A stretch of DNA of 64,000 bases from Utricularia gibba (taxonomy: Eukaryota > Streptophyta > Magnoliopsida > Lamiales > Lentibulariaceae). Location of the stretch: positions 78,719 through 142,718 of the forward strand of contig NEEC01000041.1 of the NCBI GenBank assembly GCA_002189035.1, in the 5' to 3' direction. Below are positions 47,396 to 61,000 of the stretch, piece after piece. Under the pieces are notes generated by a model. It searched no databases. It saw only the letters and a list, made by a program, of their open reading frames with translations, and had not been told where the DNA came from. Numbering within the stretch: the stretch's first letter is position 1; each line of letters begins with the position of its first letter. A program made the translations under genes and the position numbers.

Positions 47396-49375
47396 TATAT
47401 TAGCCTTAAGATGTGCAACGAAGTGGCCACCACGTTCGCGACGATGCGACTCGGGACACCCGACTCGATGCGAATGTGATTTTCGGCATGCAAGACATAT
47501 GTATTTCATGGGACGATGTGAATATTTGGATTTCGAGATGATCATTTAAGATGCCATGGGTGTGTCCCTAGCCACAACCTCATGGTGGCCTCGTGCACTC
47601 TTCGGTATCGAGTGGATATCTTGCAAACGGTGATGAGTCATGTTGCACATAGCATACCGTTTCGAAGCTCGTTCCGAGCCGGTCTTCTTTCGTGTTGAGA
47701 ACTTGTTCGTCCGAGGAGGCACAAATGCTCGAGATTGCCTTATATTAGCCTTAAGATGTGCAACGAAGTGGCCACAACGTTCGCGACGATGCGACTCGGG
47801 ACTCGATGCGAATGTGATTTTCGGCATGCAAGACATATGGGGACGATGCGAGATGATGATGCCATGGGTGTGTCCCTAGCCACAACCTCATGGTGGCCTC
47901 GTGCACTCTTCGGTATCGAGTGGATATCTTGCAAATGGTGATGAGTCATGTTGCACATAGCATACCGTTTCGAAGCTCGTTCCGAGCCGGTGTTGAGAAC
48001 TTGTTCGTCCGAGGAGGCACAAATGCTCGAAAGATTGCCTTATATTAGCCGATGTGCAACGAAGTGGCCACAACGTTCGCGACGATGCGACTCGGGAGAC
48101 TCGATGCGAATGTGATTTTCGATGCAAGACATATGTATTTCATGGGACGATGTGAATATTTGGATTTCGAGATGATCATTTAAGATGCCATGGGTGTGTC
48201 CCTAGCCACAACCTCATGGTGGCCTCGTGCACTCTTCGGTATCGAGTGGATATCTTGCAAACGGTGATGAGTCATGTTGCACATAGCATCCGTTTCGAAG
48301 CTCGTTCCGAGCCGGTCTACTTTCGTGTTGAGAACTTGTTCGTCCGAGGAGGCACAAATGCTCGAAAGATTGCCTTATATTAGCCTTCAGATGTGCAACG
48401 AAGTGGCCACACGTTCGCGACGATGCGACTCGGGACACCCGACTCGATGCGAATGTGATTTTCGGCATGCAAGACATATGTATTTCATGGGACGATGTGA
48501 ATATTTGGATTTCGAGATGATCATTTAAGATGCCATGGGTGTGTCCCTAGCCACAACCTCATGGTGGCCTCGTGCACTCTTCGGTATCGAGTGGATATCT
48601 TGCAAACGGTGATGAGTCATGTTGCACATATCATACCGTTTCGAAGCTCGTTCCGAGCCGGTCTTCTTTCGTGTTGAGAACTTGTTCGTCCGAGGAGGCA
48701 CAAATGCTCGAAAGATTGCCTTATATTAGCCTTAAGATGTGCAACGAAGTGGCCACCACGTTCGCGACGATGCGACTCGGGACACCCGACTCGATGCGAA
48801 TGTGATTTTCGGCATGCAAGACATATGTATTTCATGGGACGATGTGAATATTTGGATTTCGAGATGATCATTTAAGATGCCATGGTGTGTCCCTAGCCAC
48901 AACCTCATGGTGGCCTCGTGCACTCTTCGGTATCGAGTGGATATCTTGCAAAGGTGATGAGTCATGTTGCACATAGCATACCGTTTCGAAGCTCGTTCCG
49001 AGCCGGTCTCTTTCGTGTTGAGAACTTGTTCGTCCGAGGAGGCACAATGCTCGAAAGATTGCCTTATATTAGCCTTATGTGCAACGAAGTGGCCACACGT
49101 TCGCGACGATGCGACTCGGACACCCGACTCGATGCGAATGTGATTTTCGGCATGCAAGACATATGTATTTCATGGACGATGTGAATATTTGGATTTCGAG
49201 ATGATCATTTAAGATGCCATGGGTGTGTCCCTAGCCACAACCTCATGGTGGCCTCGTGCACTCTTCGGTATCGAGTGGATATCTTGCAAATGGTGATGAG
49301 TCATGTTGCACATATCATACCGTTTCGAAGCTCGTTCCGAGCCGGTCTTCTTTCGTGTTGAGAACTTGTTCGTCC
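47396..49375 (+). repeat. Mostly regular satellite block
   Basis: Unit starts are 47638, 47945, 48271, 48617, 48960 and 49307. Units at 47638 and 47945 are shortened by GGGACTCGATG (47800), GACATATGGGGACG, CCGGTGTTGAGAAC (47987) and GGGAGACTCG. From 48291 to 49370 the units are normal apart from single-base losses (CATGGTGTGTCCC at 48882, GCACAATGCTCG at 49043). Confidence 0.93.
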
Positions 49376-49600
49376 GAGAGCACAAATGCTCGAAGATTGC
49401 CTTATATTAGCCTTAAGATGTGCGAAGTTTCGCGACGATGCGACTCGGGACACCCGACTCGATGCGAATGTGATTTTCGGCATGCAAGACATATGTATTT
49501 CATGTGTGCCATTTAAGATGCCATGCGCAATTGCGATACCTTATATTAGCCTTACCGAAGCTCGTTCGACGAGCCGACATGCAAGACATCATTCGAGATT
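49376..49600 (+). repeat. Scrambled satellite segment
   Basis: GTGCGAAGTTTCGCG at about 49421 is a short deletion; the unit is then normal to GTATTTCATGTG (49505). The text that follows is out of order: GCCATTTAAGATGCC, ATGCGCAATTGCGATACC (with the palindrome CGCAATTGCG), TTATATTAGCCTTACCG, GAAGCTCGTTCGACGAGCC (palindrome-like) and GACATGCAAGACATCATTCG. Normal order resumes at TTTAAGATGCC. Confidence 0.87.
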
Positions 49601-49985
49601 TTTAAGATGCCATGGGTGTGTCCCTAGCCACAACCTCATGGTGGCCTCGTGCACTCTTCGGTATCGAGTGGATATCTTGCAAACGGTGATGAGTCATGTT
49701 GCACATATCATACCGTTTCGAAGCTCGTTCCGAGCCGGTCTTCTTTCGTGTTGAGAACTTGTTCGTCCGAGGAGGCACAAATGCTCGAAAGATTGCCTTA
49801 TATTAGCCTTCAGATGTGCAACGAAGTGGCCACCACGTTCGCGACGATGCGACTCGGACACCCGACTCGATGCGAATGTGATTTTCGGCATGCAAGACAT
49901 ATGTATTTCATGGACGATGTGAATTTTGGATTTCGAGATGATCATTTAAGATGCCATGGTGTGTCCCTAGCCACAACCTCATGGT
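49601..49985 (+). repeat. Regular satellite unit
   Basis: The unit start is 49694 (AAACGG with TATCAT), with CAG, CGGACACCCG, CATGGACG and GAATTTTGG. The unit ends in CCTCATGGTAGCTC at 49976, where GGCCTCGTGCAC is lost. Confidence 0.94.
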
Positions 49986-50385
49986 AGCTCTTCGTGTATC
50001 GAGTGGATATCTTGCAAATGGTGATGAGTCATGTTGCACAAGATGTGAGGATGCGAGATCGACAAGATGAGAACTTGTTCATTTTGCCTTTATTAGCCTT
50101 AAGATGTGCAACGAAGTGGCCACCACGTTCGCGACGATGCGACTCCCTAGCCGGCATGCAACCTGGGACATGTGAATATTTGGCGAGATGATCATCCATG
50201 TGTGTCCCTAGCCACAACCTCATGGTGGCCTCGTGCACTCTTCGGTATCGAGTGGATATCTTGCAAATGGTGATGAGTCATGTTGCACATATTCCGACCG
50301 TTTCGAAGCTCGTTCCCTTATATTAGCCTAAGATGTGCAACGAAGTGGCTTCTTTATGTATTTCATGGACGATGTGAATATTTGG
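49986..50385 (+). repeat. Scrambled and truncated satellite units
   Basis: Unit starts at about 50030, 50277 and 50487 give lengths of about 247 and 210 bp. Non-unit text includes CACAAGATGTGAGGATGCG, AGATCGACAAGATGAG, CATTTTGCCTTTATTAGCC, GACTCCCTAGCCGGC, ATGCAACCTGGGAC, ATTCCGACCGTTTCG and GTTCCCTTATATTAGCC. The last joins two distant unit words directly. Confidence 0.88.
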
Positions 50386-52080
50386 ATTTCGAGATGATCA
50401 TTTAAGATGCCATGGGTGTGTCCCTAGCCACAACCTGTGGCCTCGTGCACTTCGGTATCGAGTGGATATCTTGCAAACGGTGATGAGTCATGTTGCACAT
50501 ATCATACCGTTTCGAAGCTCGTTCCGAGCCGGTCTCTTTCGTGTTGAGAACTTGTTCGTCCGAGGAGGCACAAATGCTCGAAAGATTGCCTTATATTAGC
50601 CTTAAGATGTGCAACGAAGTGGCCACAACGTTCGCGACGATGCGACTCGGGACACCCGACTCGATGCGAATGTGATTTTCGGCATGCAAAGACATATGTA
50701 TTTCATGGGACGATGTGAATATTTGGATTTCGAGATGATCATTTAAGATGCCATGGGTGTGTCCCTAGCCACAACCTCATGGTGGCCTCGTGCACTCTTC
50801 GGTATCGAGTGGATATCTTGCAAACGGTGATGAGTCATGTTGCACATATCATACCGTTTCGAGCTCGTTCCGAGCCGGTCTTCTTTCGTGTTGAGAACTT
50901 GTTCGTCCGAGGAGGCACAAATGCTCGAAAGATTGCCTTATATTAGCCTTAAGATGTGCAACGAAGTGGCCACCACGTTCGCGACGATGCGACTCGGGAC
51001 ACCCGACTCGATGCGAATGTGATTTTCGGCATGCAAGACATATGTATTTCATGGGACGATGTGAATATTTGGATTTCGAGATGATCATTTAAGATGCCAT
51101 GGGTGTGTCCTAGCCACAACCTCATGGTGGCCTCGTGCACTCTTCGGTATCGGAGTGGATATCTTGCAAACGGTGATGAGTCATGTTGCACATAGCATAC
51201 CGTTTCGAAGCTCGTTCCGAGCCGGTCTTTTGTTGAGAACTTGTTCGTCCGAGAGGCACAAATGCTCGAAAGATTGCCTTATATTAGCCTTTAAATGTGC
51301 AACGAAGTGGCCACCACGTTCGCGACGATGCGACTCGGACACCGACTCGATGCGAATGTGATTTTCGGCATGCAAGACATATGTATTTCATGGACGATGT
51401 GAAATTTTGGATTTCGAGATGATCATTTAAGATGCCATGGGTGTGTCCCTAGCCACAACCTCATGGTGGCCTCGTGCACTCTTCGGTATCGAGTGGATAT
51501 CTTGCAAAGCCATAAGATGTGCAACGAAGTGGCCACACGTTCGCGACGATGCGACTCGGGACACCCGACTCGATGCGAATGTGATTTTTCGGCATGCAAG
51601 ACATATGTATTTCATGGACGTGTGAAATTTGGATTTCGAGATGATCATTTAAGATGCCATGTTGTCCCTAGCCACAACCTCATCTGGCCTCGTGCACTCT
51701 TCGGTATCGAGTGGATATCTTGCAAACGGTGATGAGTCATGTTGCACATGTTCCGAGCCGTTCTTTCGTTTGAGAACTTGTTCGTCCGAGGAGGCACAAA
51801 TGCTCGAAAGATTGCCTTATATTAGCCTTAAGATGTGCAACGAAGTGGCCACCACGTTCGCGACGATGCGACTCGGGACACCCGACTCGATGCGAATGTG
51901 ATTTTCGGCATGCAAGACATATGTATTTCATGGGACGATGTGAATATTTGGATTTCGAGATGATCATTTAATGCCATGGGTGTGTCCCTAGCCACAACCT
52001 CATGGTGGCCTCGTGCACTCTTCGGTATCGAGTGGATATCTTGCAAACGGTGATGAGTCATGTTGCACATATCATACCGT
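50386..52080 (+). repeat. Regular units with one large internal deletion
   Basis: Unit starts are 50487, 50834, 51181, 51737 and 52066. The spacing 51181-51737 is 556 bp, meaning one unit is missing about 136 bp, including the unit-start word: at 51507 TCTTGCAAAGCC runs into ATAAGATGTGCAAC. The unit at 51737 lacks the CATACCGTTTCGAAGC region. Units at 50487 and 50834 carry the AAACGG/TATCAT haplotype in succession. Confidence 0.93.
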
Positions 52081-55000
52081 TTCGAAGCTCGTTCCGAGCC
52101 GGTCTTCTTTCGTGTTGAGAACTTGTTCGTCCGAGGAGGCACAAATGCTCGAAAGATTGCCTTATATTAGCCTTCAGATGTGCAACGAAGTGGCCACCAC
52201 GTTCGCGACGATGCGACTCGGGACACCGACTCGATGCGAATGTGATTTTTGACATGCATGCAAGACATATGTATTTCATGGGACGATGTGAATATTTGGA
52301 TTTCGAGATGATCATTTAAGATGCCATGGGTGTGTCCCTAGCCACAACCTCATGGGGATTTCCTCGTGCACTCTTCGGTATCGAGTGGATATCTTGCAAA
52401 CGGTGATGAGTCATGTTGCACATATCATACCGTTTCGAAGCTCGTTCCGAGCCGGTCTTCTTTCGTGTTGAGAACTTGTTCGTCCGGAGAGGCACAAATG
52501 CTCGAAAGATTGCCTTATATTAGCCTTCAGATGTGCAACGAAGTGGCCACCACGTTCGCGACGATGCGACTCGGGACACCCGACTCGATGCGAATGTGAT
52601 TTTCGGCATGCAAGACATATGTATTTCATGGGACGATGTGAAATTTTGGATTTCGAGATGATCATTTAAGATGCCATGGGTGTGTCCCTAGCCACAACCT
52701 CATGGTGGCCTCGTGCACTCTTCGGTATCGAGTGGATATCTTGCAAACGGTGATGAGTCATGTTGCACATAGCATACCGTTTCGAAGCTCGTTCCGAGCC
52801 GGTCTTCTTTCGTGTTGAGAACTTGTTCGTCCGAGGAGGCACAAATGCTCGAAAGATTGCCTTATATTAGCCTTCAGATGTGCAACGAAGTGGCCACCAC
52901 GTTCGCGACGATGCGACTCGGGACACCGACTCGATGCGAATGTGATTTTTGACATGCAAGACATATGTATTTCATGGGACGATGTGAAATTTTGGATTTC
53001 GAGATGATCATTTAAGATGCCATGGGTGTGTCCCTAGCCACAACCTCATGGTGGCCTCGTGCACTCTTCGGTATCGAGTGGATATCTTGCAAATGGTGAT
53101 GAGTCATGTTGCACATAGCATACCGTTTCGAAGCTCGTTCCGAGCCGGTCTTCTTTCGTGTTGAGAACTTGTTTGGAGGCACAAATGCTCGAAAGATTGC
53201 CTTATATTAGCCTTCAGATGTGCAACGAAGTGGCCACCACGTTCGCGACGATGCGACTCGGGACACCCGACTCGATGCGAATGTGATTTTCGGCATGCAA
53301 GACATATGTATTTCATGGACGATGTGAAATTTTGGATTTCGAGATGATCATTTAAGATGCCATGGGTGTGTCCCTAGCCACAACCTCATGGTGGCCTCGT
53401 GCACTCTTCGGTATCGAGTGGATATCTTGCAAACGGTGATGAGTCATGTTGCATACATACCGTTTCGAAAGCCGGCTTTCGTGTTGAGAACTTGTTCGTC
53501 CGAGGAGGCACAAATGCTCGAAAGATTGCCTTATATTAGCCTTCAGATGTGCAACGAAGTGGCCACCACGTTCGCGACGATGCGACTCGGGACACCCGAC
53601 TCGATGCGAATGATTTTCGGCATGCAAGACATATGTATTTCATGGGACGATGTGAAATTTTGGATTTCGAGATGATCATTTAAGATGCCATGGGTGTGTC
53701 CTAGCCACAACCTCATGGTGGCCTCGTGCACTCTTCGGTATCGAGTGGATATCTTGCAAATGGTGATGAGTCATGTTGCACATAGCATACCGTTTCGAAG
53801 CTCGTTCCGAGCCGGTCTCTTTCGTGTTGAGAACTTGTTCGTCCGAGGAGGCACAAATGCTCGAAAGATTGCCTTATATTAGCCTTCAGATGTGCAACGA
53901 AGTGGCCACCACGTTCGCGACGATGCGACTCGGGACACCCGACTCGATGCGAATGTGATTTTCGGCATGCAAGACATATGTATTTCATGGGACGATGTGA
54001 ATATTTGGATTTCGAGATGATCATTTAAGATGCCATGGGTGTGTCCCTAGCCACAACCTCATGGTGGCCTCGTGCACTCTTCGGTATCGAGTGGATATCT
54101 TGCAAACGGTGATGAGTCATGTTGCACATATCATACCGTTTCGAAGCTCGTTCCGAGCCGGTCTTCTTTCGTGTTGAGAACTTGTTCGTCCGAGGAGGCA
54201 CAAATGCTCGAAAGATTGCCTTTATTAGCCTTCAGATGTGCAACGAAGTGGCCACCACGTTCGCGACGATGCGACTCGGGACACCCGACTCGATGCGAAT
54301 GTGATTTTCGGCATGCAAGACATATGTATTTCATGGGACGATGTGAATATTTGGATTTCGAGATGATCATTTAAGATGCCATGGGTGTGTCCCTAGCCAC
54401 AACCTCATGGTGGCCTCGTGCACTCTTCGGTATCGAGTGGATATCTTGCAAACGGTGATGAGTCATGTTGCACATATCATACCGTTTCGAAGCTCGTTCC
54501 GAGCCGGGTTCTTTCGTGTTGAGAACTTGTTCGTCCGAGGAGGCACAAATGCTCGAAAGATTGCCTTATATTAGCCTTCAGATGTGCAACGAAGTGGCCA
54601 CCACGTTCGCGACGATGCGACTCGGGACACCGACTCGATGCGAATGTGATTTTTGCATGCAAGACATATGTATTTCATGGGACGATGTGAAATTTTGGAT
54701 TTCGAGATGATCATTTAAGATGCCATGGGTGTGTCCCTAGCCACAACCTCATGGTGGCCTCGTGCACTCTTCGGTATCGAGTGGATATCTTGCAAATGGT
54801 GATGAGTCATGTTGCACATAGCATACCGTTTCGAAGCTCGTTCCGAGCCGGTCTTCTTTCGTGTTGAGAACTTGTTCGTCCGAGGAGGCACAAATGCTCG
54901 AAAGATTGCCTTATATTAGCCTTCAGATGTGCAACGAAGTGGCCACCACGTTCGCGACGATGCGACTCGGGACACCGACTCGATGCGAATGTGATTTTGC

Positions 55001-58000
55001 ATGCAAGACATATGTATTTCATGGGACGATGTGAAATTTGGATTTCGAGATGATCATTTAAGATGCCATGGGTGTGTCCCTAGCCACAACCTCATGGTGG
55101 CCTCGTGCACTCTTCGGTATCGAGTGGATATCTTGCAAATGGTGATGAGTCATGTTGCATAGCATACCGTTTCGAAGCTCGTTCCGAGCCGGTCTTCTTT
55201 CGTGTTGAGAACTTGTTCGTCCGAGGAGGCACAAATGCTCGAAAGATTGCCTTATATTAGCCTTCAGATGTGCAACGAAGTGGCCACCACGTTCGCGACG
55301 ATGCGACTCGGGACACCCGACTCGATGCGAATGTGATTTTTGCATGCAAGACATATGTATTTCATGGGACGATGTGAAATTTGGATTTCGAGATGATCAT
55401 TTAAGATGCCATGGGTGTGTCCCTAGCCACAACCTCATGGTGGCCTCGTGCACTCTTCGGTATCGAGTGGATATCTTGCAAACGGTGATGAGTCATGTTG
55501 CACATATCATACCGTTTCGAAGCTCGTTCCGAGCCGGTCTTCTTTCGTGTTGAGAACTTGTTCGTCCGAGGGCACAAATGCTCGAAAGATTGCCTTATAT
55601 TAGCCTTCAGATGTGCAACGAAGTGGCCACCACGTTCGCGAAAATGCGACTCGGGACCCGACTCGATGCGAATGTGATTTTGCATGCAAGACATATGTAT
55701 TTCATGGGACGATGTGAAATTTGGATTTCGAGATGATCATTTAAGATGCCATGGGTGTGTCCCTAGCCACAACCTCATGGTGGCCTCGTGCACTCTTCGG
55801 TATCGAGTGGATATCTTGCAAATGGTGATGAGTCATGTTGCACATAGCATACCGTTTCGAAGCTCGTTCCGAGCCGGTCTTCTTTCGTGTTGAGAACTTG
55901 TTCGTCCGAGGAGGCACAAATGCTCGAAAGATTGCCTTATATTAGCCTTAGATGTGCAACGAAGTGGCCACCACGTTCGCGACGATGCGACTCGGACACC
56001 CGACTCGATGCGAATGTGATTTTCGGCATGCAAGACATATGTATTTCATGGGACGATGTGAAATTTTGGATTTCGAGATGATCATTTAAGATGCCATGGG
56101 TGTGTCCCTAGCCACAACCTCATGGTGGCCTCGTGCACTCTTCGGTATCGAGTGGATATCTTGCAAACGGTGATGAGTCATGTTGCACATCATACCGTTT
56201 CGAAGCTCGTTCCGAGCCGGTCTTCTTTCGTGTTGAGAACTTGTTCGTCCGAGGAGGCACAAATGCTCGAAAGATTGCCTTATATTAGCCTTCAGATGTG
56301 CAACGAAGTGGCCACCACGTTCGCGACGATGCGACTCGGGACACCCGACTCGATGCGAATGTGATTTTCGGCATGCAAGACATATGTATTTCATGGGACG
56401 ATGTGAAATTTGGATTTCGAGATGATCATTTAAGATGCCATGGGTGTGTCCCTAGCCACAACCTCATGGTGGCCTCGTGCACTCTTCGGTATCGAGTGGA
56501 TATCTTGCAAATGGTGATGAGTCATGTTGCACATAGCGTTTCGAAGCGGTCTCTTTCGTGTTGAGAACTTGTTCGTCGAGGAGGCACAAATGCTCGAAAG
56601 ATTGCCTTATATTAGCCTTCAGATGTGCAACGAAGTGGCCACCACGTTCGCGACGATGCGACTCGGGACACCCGACTCGATGCGAATGTGATTTTCGGCA
56701 TGCAAGACATATGTATTTCATGGGACGATGTGAAATTTGGATTTCGAGATGATCATTTAAGATGCCATGGGTGTGTCCCTAGCCACAACCTCATGGTGGC
56801 CTCGTGCACTCTTCGGTATCGAGTGGATATCTTGCAAACGGTGATGAGTCATGTTGCACATAGCATACCGTTTCGAAGCTCGTTCGAGCCGGTCTTCTTT
56901 CGTGTTGAGAACTTGTTCGTCCGAGGAGGCACAAATGCTCGAAAGATTGCCTTATATTAGCCTTCAGATGTGCAACGAAGTGGCACCACGTTCGCGACGA
57001 TGCGACTCGGGACACCCGACTCGATGCGAATGTGATTTTGCATGCAAGACATATGTATTTCATGGGACGATGTGAAATTTGGATTTCGAGATGATCATTT
57101 AAGATGCCATGGGTGTGTCCCTAGCCACAACCTCATGGTGGCCTCGTGCACTCTTCGGTATCGAGTGGATATCTTGCAAATGGTGATGAGTCATGTTGCA
57201 CATAGCATACCGTTTCGAAGCTCGTTCCGAGCCGGTCTTCTTTCGTGTTGAGAACTTGTTCGTCCGAGGAGGCACAAATGCTCGAAAGATTGCCTTATAT
57301 TAGCCTTCAGATGTGCAACGAAGTGGCCACCACGTTCGCGACGATGCGACTCGGGACACCGACTCGATGCGAATGTGATTTTCGGCATGCAAGACATATG
57401 TATTTCATGGGACGATGTGAAATTTGGATTTCGAGATGATCATTTAAGATGCCATGGGTGTGTCCCTAGCCACAACCTCATGGTGGCCTCGTGCACTCTT
57501 CGGTATCGAGTGGATATCTTGCAAATGGTGATGAGTCATGTTGCACATAGCATACCGTTTCGAAGCTCGTTCCGAGCCGGTCTTCTTTCGTGTTGAGAAC
57601 TTGTTCGTCCGAGGAGGCACAAATGCTCGAAAGATTGCCTTATATTAGCCTTCAGATGTGCAACGAAGTGGCCACCACGTTCGCGACGATGCGACTCGGG
57701 ACACCCGACTCGATGCGAATGTGATTTTCGGCATGCAAGACATATGTATTTCATGGGACGATGTGAATATTTGGATTTCGAGATGATCATTTAAGATGCC
57801 ATGGTGTGTCCCTAGCCACAACCTCATGGTGGCCTCGTGCACTCTTCGGTATCGAGTGGATATCTTGCAAACGGTGATGAGTCATGTTGAGCTCGTTCCG
57901 AGCCGGTCTTCTTTCGTGTTGAGAACTTGTTCGTCGAGGAGGCACAAATGCTCGAAAGATTGCCTTATATTAGCCTTCAGATGTGCAACGAAGTGGCCAC

Positions 58001-61000
58001 CACGTTCGCGACGATGCGACTCGGGACACCCGACTCGATGCGAATGTGATTTTCGCATGCAAGACATATGTATTTCATGGGACGATGTGAAATTTTGGAT
58101 TTCGAGATGATCATTTAAGATGCCATGGGTGTGTCCCTAGCCACAACCTCATGTGGCCTCGTGCACTCTTCGGTATCGAGTGGATATCTTGCAAATGGTG
58201 ATGAGTCATGTTGCACATAGCATACCGTTTCGAAGCTCGTTCCGAGCCGGTCTTCTTTCGTGTTGAGAACTTGTTCGTCCGAGGAGGCACAAATGCTCGA
58301 AAGATTGCCTTATATTAGCCTTCAGATGTGCAACGAAGTGGCCACCACGTTCGCGACGATGCGACTCGGGACACCCGACTCGATGCGAATGTGATTTTCG
58401 GCATGCAAGACATATGTATTTCATGGGACGATGTGAAATTTTGGATTTCGAGATGATCATTTAAGATGCCATGGGTGTGTCCCTAGCCACAACCTCATGG
58501 TGGCCTCGTGCACTCTTCGGTATCGAGTGGATATCTTGCAAACGGTGATGAGTCATGTTGCACATACCGTTTCGAGCCGGTCTCTTTCGTGTTGAGAACT
58601 TGTTCGTCCGAGGAGGCACAAATGCTCGAAAGATTGCCTTATATTAGCCTTCAGATGTGCAACGAAGTGGCCACCACGTTCGCGACGATGCGACTCGGGA
58701 CACCCGACTCGATGCGAATGTGATTTTCGGCATGCAAGACATATGTATTTCATGGGACGATGTGAAATTTGGATTTCGAGATGATCATTTAAGATGCCAT
58801 GGGTGTGTCCCTAGCCACAACCTCATGGTGGCCTCGTGCACTCTTCGGTATCGAGTGGATATCTTGCAAATGGTGATGAGTCATGTTGCACATAGCATAC
58901 CGTTTCGAAGCTCGTTCCGAGCCGGTCTCTTTCGTGTTGAGAACTTGTTCGTCCGAGGAGGCACAAATGCTCGAAAGATTGCCTTATATTAGCCTTCAGA
59001 TGTGCAACGAAGTGGCCACCACGTTCGCGACGATGCGACTCGGGACACCCGACTCGATGCGAATGTGATTTTGCATGCAAGACATATGTATTTCATGGGA
59101 CGATGTGAAATTTTGGATTTCGAGATGATCATTTAAGATGCCATGGGTGTGTCCCTAGCCACAACCTCATGGTGGCCTCGTGCACTCTTCGGTATCGAGT
59201 GGATATCTTGCAAACGGTGATGAGTCATGTTGCACATAGCATACCGTTTCGAAGCTCGTTCCGAGCCGGTCTTCTTTCGTGTTGAGAACTTGTTCGTCCG
59301 AGGAGGCACAAATGCTCGAAAGATTGCCTTATATTAGCCTTCAGATGTGCAACGAAGTGGCCACCACGTTCGCGACGATGCGACTCGGGACACCCGACTC
59401 GATGCGAATGTGATTTTCGGCATGCAAGACATATGTATTTCATGGGACGATGTGAATATTTGGATTTCGAGATGATCATTTAAGATGCCATGGGTGTGTC
59501 CCTAGCCACAACCTCATGGTGGCCTCGTGCACTCTTCGGTATCGAGTGGATATCTTGCAAACGGTGATGAGTCATGTTGCACATATCATACCGTTTCGAA
59601 GCTCGTTCCGAGCCGGTTCTTTTTCGTTTTGAGAACTTGTTCGTCCGAGGAGGCACAAATGCTCGAAAGATTGCCTTATATTAGCCTTCAGATGTGCAAC
59701 GAAGTGGCCACCACGTTCGCGATGCGACTCGGGACACCGACTCGATGCGAATGTGATTTTTTGCATGCAAGACATATGTATTTCATGGGACGATGTGAAA
59801 TTTGGATTTCGAGATGATCATTTAAGATGCCATGGGTGTGTCCCTAGCCACAACCTCATGGTGGCCTCGTGCACTCTTCGGTATCGAGTGGATATCTTGC
59901 AAATGGTGATGAGTCATGTTGCACATAGCATACCGTTTCGAAGCTCGTTCCGAGCCGGTCTTCTTTCGTGTTGAGAACTTGTTCGTCCGAGGAGGCACAA
60001 ATGCTCGAAAGATTGCCTTATATTAGCCTTCAGATGTGCAACGAAGTGGCCACCACGTTCGCGACGATGCGACTCGGGACACCCGACTCGATGCGAATGT
60101 GATTTTCGGCATGCAAGACATATGTATTTCATGGGACGATGTGAAATTTGGATTTCGAGATGATCATTTAAGATGCCATGGGTGTGTCCCTAGCCACAAC
60201 CTCATGGTGGCCTCGTGCACTCTTCGGTATCGAGTGGATATCTTGCAAACGGTGATGAGTCATGTTGCACATAGCGTTCCGAAGCCGTCTCTTTCGTGTT
60301 GAGAACTTGTTCGTCGAGGAGGCACAAATGCTCGAAAGATTGCCTTATATTAGCCTTCAGATGTGCAACGAAGTGGCCACACGTTCGCGACGATGCGACT
60401 CGGGACACCCGACTCGATGCGAATGTGATTTTCGCATGCAAGACATATGTATTTCATGGGACGATGTGAAATTTGGATTTCGAGATGATCATTTAAGATG
60501 CCATGGGTGTGTCCCTAGCCACAACCTCATGGTGGCCTCGTGCACTCTTCGGTATCGAGTGGATATCTTGCAAATGGTGATGAGTCATGTTGCACATAGC
60601 ATACCGTTTCGAAGCTCGTTCCGAGCCGGTCTTCTTTCGTGTTGAGAACTTGTTCGTCCGAGGAGCACAAATGCTCGAAAGATTGCCTTATATTAGCCTT
60701 CAGATGTGCAACGAAGTGGCCACCACGTTCGCGACGATGCGACTCGGGACACCGACTCGATGCGAATGTGATTTTCGGCATGCAAGACATATGTATTTCA
60801 TGGGACGATGTGAAATTTGGATTTCGAGATGATCATTTAAGATGCCATGGGTGTGTCCCTAGCCACAACCTCATGGTGGCCTCGTGCACTCTTCGGTATC
60901 GAGTGGATATCTTGCAAATGGTGATGAGTCATGTTGCACATAGCATACCGTTTCGAAGCTCGTTCCGAGCCGGTCTTCTTTCGTGTTGAGAACTTGTTCG

